Source of the DNA: Collinsella sp.
Lineage (GTDB): Bacteria > Actinomycetota > Coriobacteriia > Coriobacteriales > Coriobacteriaceae
Direction of reading: 5' to 3'
NCBI GenBank assembly: GCA_031296755.1
Contig: JAUMMZ010000030.1
Span: 1-46,409 of the forward strand
Length of the DNA: 46,409 bases
Made by a program: the position numbers and the translations under genes. Positions 41,341-46,409 of this stretch are shown one piece after another; positions within the stretch are counted from its first letter, which is position 1, and every line of letters begins with the position of its first letter. The notes under the pieces are model-generated. The model searched no databases. It saw only the letters and a list, made by a program, of their open reading frames with translations, and was not told where the DNA came from.

Positions 41341-42624
41341 TTGGATATTATCCGCGTTGAGGGTGGCCACGCCATCGGAGGCTCCGTGCCCGTTTCGGGC
41401 GCCAAGAACTCCGCGCTCAAACTCATGGCGGCAACGCTTCTGGCGCCGGGCAAAACGACGCTGCAGAACGTGCCCGATATTTCCGATGTCCACGTGATGG
41501 GCAAGGTGCTCAAAGGCATGGGCGCTACGATCGATGTTCTCGACGAGCACACGCTCGAGATTGATACCTCTCAGGTCGATTCTTGGGAGGCCCCCTACGA
41601 GCTCGTCGCTAAGATGCGTGCTTCCACCGCCGTCATGGGACCCCTGCTGGGCCGCTTCCATCGCGCCAAGATCGCCATGCCGGGCGGCTGCAACCTGGGT
41701 GCTCGCAAGATCGATATGCACATTCTTGGTCTTGAGGCCCTGGGCGTTGAGTTCGATACCGCCCACGGTTACATCAACGCTAATGCGCCCCAAGGTCTGC
41801 GCGGTACCACCGTCACGCTCGAGTTCGCCAGCGTCGGTGCGACCGAGAACCTCATCATGGCATCCGTGCGCGCGCAGGGCACCACGGTTATCGACAATGC
41901 CGCCCGCGAGCCCGAGATCGTCGATCTCGCCAACATGCTCAACGAGATGGGCGCCAAGATTGTCGGCGCGGGTACGCCCGTCGTGACCATCGAGGGCGTG
42001 GAAGAGCTGCATCCTGTTACCCATCGCGTAGTGGGCGACCGCATCGAGGCCGGTACTTTTATCGTTGCCGGTGCGTTGATGGCCGACGATCGCGGTGTCG
42101 ATGTCATGGGCTTTTGCCCCATTCACTTGGGCATGGTGCTCAAGAAGATGGAGCTCATGGGTATCGACTGCGAGCGCGTCGAGGATGGCGTCCATGTAAA
42201 CCGTGCCGAGCGTATCAAGCCGGTCGACATCCAGACGCTTCCGTTCCCCGGCTTCCCGACGGACATGCAGGCGCAGATTATGGTGCTCTCCGCCCTTGCC
42301 GACGGCAGTTCCGTTATTACCGAGAACATCTTCGAGAATCGCTTTATGTTTGCCTCTGAGCTGGTGCGCATGGGTGCCGACATTCGTATCGAGAGCCATC
42401 ATGCCATGATTCATGGCGTTAAGGGCTTCTCGGGTGCACAGGTTACCTCGCCCGATCTGCGTGGCGGAGCGGCCCTCGTCGTAGCGGGCTTGATCGCCGA
42501 CGGGACGACCGAGGTTTCGGCCATCCATCACATCAAGCGCGGCTACGAGCAGTTTGTCGAAAAGCTGCAGGCGCTCGGCGCGCATGTCGAGCATGCTTCC
42601 GTCCCCGATCCCGTCATCTACTAA
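41341..42624 (+). CDS. murA: UDP-N-acetylglucosamine 1-carboxyvinyltransferase
   Basis: The protein has 427 residues. It transfers enolpyruvate from PEP to UDP-GlcNAc, the first step of peptidoglycan synthesis. The N-terminal PVSGAKNSALKLMAATLL, the active-site loop MPGGCNLGARKIDMH with Cys117 (the fosfomycin target) and FPTDMQAQ are diagnostic. Translation starts at TTG 41341 after GAAAGGGT; no ATG is nearby. It follows the atp operon as in many Gram-positive bacteria. Confidence 0.96.
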   Translation: MDIIRVEGGHAIGGSVPVSGAKNSALKLMAATLLAPGKTTLQNVPDISDVHVMGKVLKGMGATIDVLDEHTLEIDTSQVDSWEAPYELVAKMRASTAVMGPLLGRFHRAKIAMPGGCNLGARKIDMHILGLEALGVEFDTAHGYINANAPQGLRGTTVTLEFASVGATENLIMASVRAQGTTVIDNAAREPEIVDLANMLNEMGAKIVGAGTPVVTIEGVEELHPVTHRVVGDRIEAGTFIVAGALMADDRGVDVMGFCPIHLGMVLKKMELMGIDCERVEDGVHVNRAERIKPVDIQTLPFPGFPTDMQAQIMVLSALADGSSVITENIFENRFMFASELVRMGADIRIESHHAMIHGVKGFSGAQVTSPDLRGGAALVVAGLIADGTTEVSAIHHIKRGYEQFVEKLQALGAHVEHASVPDPVIY

Positions 42625-42636
42625 TACAGGTTGCCT

Positions 42637-43872
42637 ATGTTTAATAAAAAGCCCCTCGCGGATACCACCGCCCGAAGACCCTCAACTGGTGCACAGGCCA
42701 AGATCTACAGTCGCGATAACGTGGCTCGCTATTCCGAGCGCGCTCGCCAACGTCGTCGTAGCCACACGATTCGTCACGTCGCGCTCATTGTCGTGCTTGG
42801 CGTGCTGCTGAGTGCCACTACCGCTGCCGGCCTGTGGTTTGCCACCATTATGGGCAAGCTCGGCGATTCTAATGTCATTACCGACAATCTGCGTCGGGTT
42901 CTGGTTGACACCGATGAGGCAAAGGATCCGTTCTACGTGCTGCTTCTTGGCACCGACGGCCGTCCGGGCGAGGATACGTATCGCGCCGACTCGATTATCC
43001 TGGCACGCATCGACCCCACGCAAAAGCAGGCGACGCTCATTTCCGTTCCGCGCGACACCAAGGTCGAGTACAAGGGCGAGACCATGAAGATCAACGCCTG
43101 CCATACCGTGGGCGGCGCCGAGGCCATGGTCGAGGCGGTCAACGAGCTGTGCGGTGTTCAGATTTCCCACTATGCTGAGGTCAGCTTCGACGGTATGCAG
43201 GCGCTGATTGATTCGGTTGGCGGTATCGACATTAACGCAACCGATGATGTTGACGACCCCGAGCACCTGGATATTAAGATTACCGCTGGCCAGCAGCATA
43301 TGGACGGTGCCACCGCCCTTACCTATGCCCGCTGCCGCTACACCTATGCCGACGGCGATTACACGCGCATGCGCCACCAGCGTCAGGTGCTTGGCGCCCT
43401 TGCCAACCAGATTCTCAATAACTTCGATGCCACGAAGATCTTTGGCCTGGTTAATTCGCTGTCCGATATGCTCGTAACCGATATGAGCGTTCAGGATATC
43501 GTGGCTACGGTCAACGCCATGCGCGGTATGGATGTCGACGGTATCTACTCGGCCAACCTGCCCTCGTATGCCGACGACAGTACCATGATCGACGGTGTGA
43601 GCTACGTCTTTGTCTACGAGGACGAGCTCAAGGAAATGATGGAGCGCGTCGATGCCGGCAAGGATCCCAAGGGTCCCAACACCATGGGTCTTTCCGACGG
43701 TTCCAGCTCTACGATCGGCGACCTGAACAACAACACGTCTGACGACTACGCAAACGGTACCGCAACCTCATCGGTCAGCTCTGACGATTCCGATGACTCA
43801 AGCGATTCGAGCGATTCGGACTACTACGAAGAGCCCACCGGCGACGGTAACGGCTACGAAGCCAACTACTAA
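42637..43872 (+). CDS. LytR-CpsA-Psr (LCP) family cell-wall glycopolymer ligase
   Basis: The protein has 411 residues. It has a basic cytoplasmic N-terminus, one TM helix (about 46-68) and an extracytoplasmic LCP domain with LLLGTDGR, RADSIILARI, SVPRDT and YARCRYTYADGDYTRMRHQRQ, which carry the Arg and Asp residues that bind polyprenyl pyrophosphate. It would attach a wall polymer to peptidoglycan. The last 80 residues are Ser/Asp/Glu-rich and disordered. ATG 42637 follows ACAGG; it lies 12 bp after murA. A composite structured element starts at the stop codon. Confidence 0.92.
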   Translation: MFNKKPLADTTARRPSTGAQAKIYSRDNVARYSERARQRRRSHTIRHVALIVVLGVLLSATTAAGLWFATIMGKLGDSNVITDNLRRVLVDTDEAKDPFYVLLLGTDGRPGEDTYRADSIILARIDPTQKQATLISVPRDTKVEYKGETMKINACHTVGGAEAMVEAVNELCGVQISHYAEVSFDGMQALIDSVGGIDINATDDVDDPEHLDIKITAGQQHMDGATALTYARCRYTYADGDYTRMRHQRQVLGALANQILNNFDATKIFGLVNSLSDMLVTDMSVQDIVATVNAMRGMDVDGIYSANLPSYADDSTMIDGVSYVFVYEDELKEMMERVDAGKDPKGPNTMGLSDGSSSTIGDLNNNTSDDYANGTATSSVSSDDSDDSSDSSDSDYYEEPTGDGNGYEANY

Positions 43873-44041
43873 GTTACGGCGTTTTACCAAACGCCGTAAC
43901 GGCTTGACGCTGCGCGCCGCCCAAGGCGACAATTTGTCATTCAAAAGGCAGGGCATGACCAGAAGGTCAATGCCCTGCCTTTTTCATGCCAACTTGTTCG
44001 CCTTGGACATCGCTCGCTGACGTTGGCTCAACCTGCGGTGC
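43873..44041 (+). ncRNA. composite structured 3' element, copy 3 (complete)
   Basis: It starts directly after the LCP stop. Hairpin A is TTACGGCGTT (43874-43883) / AACGCCGTAA (43890-43899). The outer stem is CCAAGGCGACAA (43921-43932) with TTGTTCGCCTTGG (43994-44006), with one bulged T as in copy 2. An enclosed terminator stem (GGCAGGGCAT/ATGCCCTGCC, then TTTTT, 43943-43984) matches copy 1 with a compensatory A-T to G-C change. The tail CGCTGAC...GCTCAACCTGC at 44015-44036 matches copy 2. Confidence 0.62.
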
Positions 44042-44061
44042 TGACTACTCCCCTTGCACCA

Positions 44062-44101
44062 AAAACCGCCCCGTTCTCGGTTTTGAGGACGGGGCGGTTT
44101 T
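44062..44101. terminator. bidirectional terminator between the LCP gene and pepT
   Basis: AAAACCGCCCCGT (44062-44074) and ACGGGGCGGTTTT (44089-44101) form a 13-bp stem with A and T runs on either side, so it would work for both convergent genes. Confidence 0.88.
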
Positions 44102-44125
44102 GCTTACCTAGATTGTTCGAGTTCC

Positions 44126-45373
44126 CTATGCAAAGCGGGCGATGAGCTCCTGCAGGACGTCGGTCATCTTGACGAGCGAACTGACCGGGACGAACTCGTT
44201 GACGCCGTGGTAGCAATAGCCGCCGGTGGAAAGGTTGGGGCAGGGCAGACCGCGGAACGACAGCTGGGCGCCGTCGGTGCCGCCACGAATTGACAGCACT
44301 TGGGGCTCAACGCCGCAGGCAAGGTAGGCTTCCTTGGCAACATCAATAAGCTCGGGATAGTCACGAACGATCTCGGCCATATTTCGATACTGCTGCTTAA
44401 TCTCGACCGTCACGCGCTCCTCACCCAGACGCTGGTTGAGCATCGAGGCAGCGGCATCAATAAGGTCGAGTTTTTGCTGGAACTTGGCGGCGTCATGGTC
44501 GCGGACGATATAGCGCGCTGTGGCGTGATCGACGGTCGCAGATACACCCTCAAGGTGATAAAAGCCCTCGTAGCCTTCCGTATACTCCGGGCGCTGCGCG
44601 TAGGGGAGCAACGCGTTGAAGTCGCAGAACAGATTGCCTGCGTTGACCATACGGCCCTTGGCGTCGCCCGGGTGGATGGACTGGCCCTCAAAGCGGACGG
44701 TCGCCTCGGCGGCGTTAAAGCACTCCCACTCCAGCTCGCCGATGGGGCCGCCGTCGACCGTGTAGGCGTACTTGCAGCCAAAGGTATCGATATCCAACAG
44801 CTCGGCTCCGTGGCCGATCTCCTCGTCAGGGCAGAAGCAAATGCCGAGTGCGGGATGGGGCAGAGAAGGGTCCTGAGCGATACGCGCGACAAGCGACATG
44901 ATCTCGGCGACGCCTGCCTTGTCGTCCGCGCCCAGCAGCGTGGTGCCATCGCTGCAGACCAGGTCCTCACCTGCGAGGTCGTTCAGGGCGGGAAGCTTGG
45001 CGGTACTCATGGCAACGGGCTTACCGTCAACCGTGCCGCAGACCAGGTCGCCGCCTTCGTAGTGTACGATGTGCGGTTTCACGCCGGCACCCGGTGCAAC
45101 TTCGGTGGTGTCGAGATGGGCGATCAGGCCCAGGGCGGGCTTGTCCTCAGCGCCCGCACTTGCGGGGATATGCGCGCAGACATAGGCGTGCTCGGTCACG
45201 TGGGCATCTTCCGCACCAAGCTCGCGCAGCTCTTCAGCCAGCACGTTGGCAAGGTCAAACTGAACGGCGCTCGAGGGTACCTGGTCGCAGTTTGCATCCT
45301 CGGACTGCGTGTTGATCTGGACGTAGCGCAAAAAGCGCTCGAGGACATCGGGGTTCGTGGTGGTGTTTTCCAT
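44126..45373 (-). CDS. pepT: tripeptide aminopeptidase (peptidase T)
   Basis: The protein has 415 residues. It is a zinc M20 peptidase that removes the N-terminal residue of tripeptides in the cytoplasm. Metal motifs are AHLDTTEVAPG (H86, D88), TLLGADDKAG and CFCPDEEIGHG, with SIHPGDAKGRMVNA and RGGTDGAQLSFRG typical of PepT. I chose ATG 45373 (after TTGGAG) because the longer frame upstream has no ribosome site and does not match the family. It is divergent from the DtxR-like gene. Confidence 0.95.
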   Translation of the reverse strand: MENTTTNPDVLERFLRYVQINTQSEDANCDQVPSSAVQFDLANVLAEELRELGAEDAHVTEHAYVCAHIPASAGAEDKPALGLIAHLDTTEVAPGAGVKPHIVHYEGGDLVCGTVDGKPVAMSTAKLPALNDLAGEDLVCSDGTTLLGADDKAGVAEIMSLVARIAQDPSLPHPALGICFCPDEEIGHGAELLDIDTFGCKYAYTVDGGPIGELEWECFNAAEATVRFEGQSIHPGDAKGRMVNAGNLFCDFNALLPYAQRPEYTEGYEGFYHLEGVSATVDHATARYIVRDHDAAKFQQKLDLIDAAASMLNQRLGEERVTVEIKQQYRNMAEIVRDYPELIDVAKEAYLACGVEPQVLSIRGGTDGAQLSFRGLPCPNLSTGGYCYHGVNEFVPVSSLVKMTDVLQELIARFA

Positions 45374-45420
45374 AAAGACCGCTCCAATCTTGGTCGTCGT
45401 GTGCAACAAGAACTCTAGCA

Positions 45421-45440
45421 CGGTATGCCACGGCATACCG
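45421..45440. promoter_or_regulatory. perfect 20-bp palindrome, candidate operator
   Basis: CGGTATGCC, AC, GGCATACCG. Nine-bp perfect arms lie between the divergent pepT and DtxR-like starts. A TAGAAT (45457-45462) -10 box of the regulator would place its -35 over this palindrome, so it could be an autoregulatory site. Confidence 0.55.
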
Positions 45441-45493
45441 CGACGCTTGGATGGGGTAGAATCAGCCATTGAATGCAGAAGGGACGGAAGATC

Positions 45494-45916
45494 ATGGATA
45501 CGACAAATAGCTCGCGCGAACTACATCTGACGGTGGCGAACGAAGACTACTTGGAGTGCATGGTTCGCATTGAAAGCGAAGAGGGGGAAACCAACGGCGT
45601 TCGATCGGTCGACATCGCGCAGCGCCTTGGCGTCTCCAAGGCATCGGTCAATAAAGCGGTTTCGGCTCTCAAGGCATCCGAGCTTGTCGAGCAATCGCAC
45701 TACGGCAAGGTGATCCTGACCGATCGCGGCCGCGAGGTTGGCGCGGCTATCTGGTACCGTCATCGCCTCATCCGCACGTTTTTGGTTCAGGAGCTCGGTG
45801 TCGAATTTGAGCGAGCCGATTCCGAGGCCTGCATGATGGAACATGCGCTATCCGAGGACACGATGAGCCGCTGGCTCGCCTATCTCGAAAAGCAGGGAAT
45901 CAGCGTCGAGGAATAG
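45494..45916 (+). CDS. DtxR/MntR-family metal-dependent regulator (short form)
   Basis: The protein has 140 residues. The N-terminal winged helix (VRSVDIAQRLGVSKASVNKAVSALK) and the helical metal/dimer domain are present, without the C-terminal SH3-like domain. Candidate ligands are D18 and E21 (as MntR D8/E11), H90, and C113, E116, H117 in EACMMEHALS, which matches the DtxR Cys-Glu-His site. The mix makes iron or manganese sensing equally likely. ATG 45494 follows GGACGGAAG. It is 10 bp before the next gene, so both may share a transcript. Confidence 0.85.
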   Translation: MDTTNSSRELHLTVANEDYLECMVRIESEEGETNGVRSVDIAQRLGVSKASVNKAVSALKASELVEQSHYGKVILTDRGREVGAAIWYRHRLIRTFLVQELGVEFERADSEACMMEHALSEDTMSRWLAYLEKQGISVEE

Positions 45917-45926
45917 CGGGATATAT

Positions 45927-46409
45927 ATGGATACGAGTTATTACAACCGCTTTGGTGCCGAGGAACTTACGCGCCGCTTGTCGAGCGAGACCTTGTTGGC
46001 GCAGGGCCCCATGGGCAGTGTTTTGTTGAGTGAGTACGATGCCGCCGACATTCCACCGGCGTTTTGGAATCTGGCAGAGCCGCAGACCGTTTCTCGTATC
46101 CATCGCTTGTATGTCGCCGCCGGCGCGCAGGTGCTCATTACCAATACCTTTCAGGCATCGAGCTATGCCCTCAAGCACGACCAGATTGCGCCGTCCGTGG
46201 CGGAGGTCAATCGCGGGGCCGTCGACGATGCCCGCCAGGCGCACCCTCAGCTACTGCTGGGCTCGATGGGCCCGATCGGTATTGAGTGGTTTGCCGAGGA
46301 CTCTGTCGAGTATCGTGAAATCCGCGGCATTGCGCGCGAACAGGCGCACGCCTTGCTCAATGCTGGTGTTGACGGTCTGCTGATCGAGACGGTGACGTCT
46401 ATCCGTAAT
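45927..46409 (+). CDS. homocysteine S-methyltransferase domain protein (5' part, runs off the window)
   Basis: 161 codons are visible. LAQGPMGSVLL, FWNLAEPQTVSRIHRLYVAAGAQVLITNTF and DGLLIETVTSIRN match the S-methyltransferase (Hcy-binding) domain of methionine synthase MetH and its relatives. The zinc cysteines lie beyond the window. Whether it is MetH or a stand-alone homocysteine methyltransferase cannot be told. Confidence 0.85.
   Translation, partial: MDTSYYNRFGAEELTRRLSSETLLAQGPMGSVLLSEYDAADIPPAFWNLAEPQTVSRIHRLYVAAGAQVLITNTFQASSYALKHDQIAPSVAEVNRGAVDDARQAHPQLLLGSMGPIGIEWFAEDSVEYREIRGIAREQAHALLNAGVDGLLIETVTSIRN

Overview
The window looks like chromosome from a gut Coriobacteriia (Actinomycetota), most likely a Collinsella species. 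This is inferred from the GC-rich codon use, the gene order prfA-prmC-sua5-glpK-upp-atp-murA, and the dispersed palindromic intergenic repeats; no species call is possible from sequence alone.

Layout. (1) 0.4-5.2 kb: pyridoxal/HMP-type kinase, a small Cys-rich protein, an AAA/DUF4143 ATPase, a low-molecular-weight phosphotyrosine phosphatase and an AraJ-like MFS exporter. (2) 5.3-11.2 kb: an apparent prenylated-FMN (prFMN) decarboxylation module. It holds an LpdD-like chaperone domain fused to an isopentenyl-diphosphate-isomerase-like NUDIX domain, a DASS/SLC13 anion transporter, an LpdC/UbiD-type decarboxylase, a UbiX flavin prenyltransferase and a MerR regulator. (3) 11.4-17.9 kb: a one-TM hypothetical protein, an aldose-1-epimerase-like protein, a polar amino acid ABC transporter (Tat lipoprotein, permease, ATPase) and an M20 peptidase. 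(4) 17.9-26.96 kb: an accessory island carrying one 2738-residue LPxTG adhesin (fibro-slime, SpaA-like and about 13 FctA-like isopeptide domains) and a decayed transposase. The island is bounded by the two halves of one split palindrome. (5) 27.2-45.4 kb: conserved core with prfA, prmC, an inserted HigB/HigA-like toxin-antitoxin pair, sua5, glpK, upp, the complete ATP synthase operon, murA, an LCP protein and pepT. (6) 45.5 kb to the end: a DtxR/MntR-like regulator and the start of a homocysteine S-methyltransferase gene.

How it fits together. In region 2 the transporter would import an aromatic or other carboxylate, UbiD would decarboxylate it, UbiX would make the prFMN cofactor, and the fusion protein could serve both cofactor maturation and prenyl-donor supply. 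The IDI-like domain keeps its metal ligands but has Ala where the catalytic Cys should be, so it may not be an isomerase. In region 4 a strong ribosome site drives a 39-codon ORF that crosses a G7 tract; loss of one G would fuse that ORF in frame with the adhesin, which suggests phase variation.

Intergenic DNA is unusually structured. There is a 29-bp palindrome family (TGTGACAAAGGG.../...CCCTTTGTCACA), a second 29-bp family (TAGTCRTTGGGGACG...), and three copies of a composite, covarying stem-loop element that each begin at the stop codon of the upstream gene.
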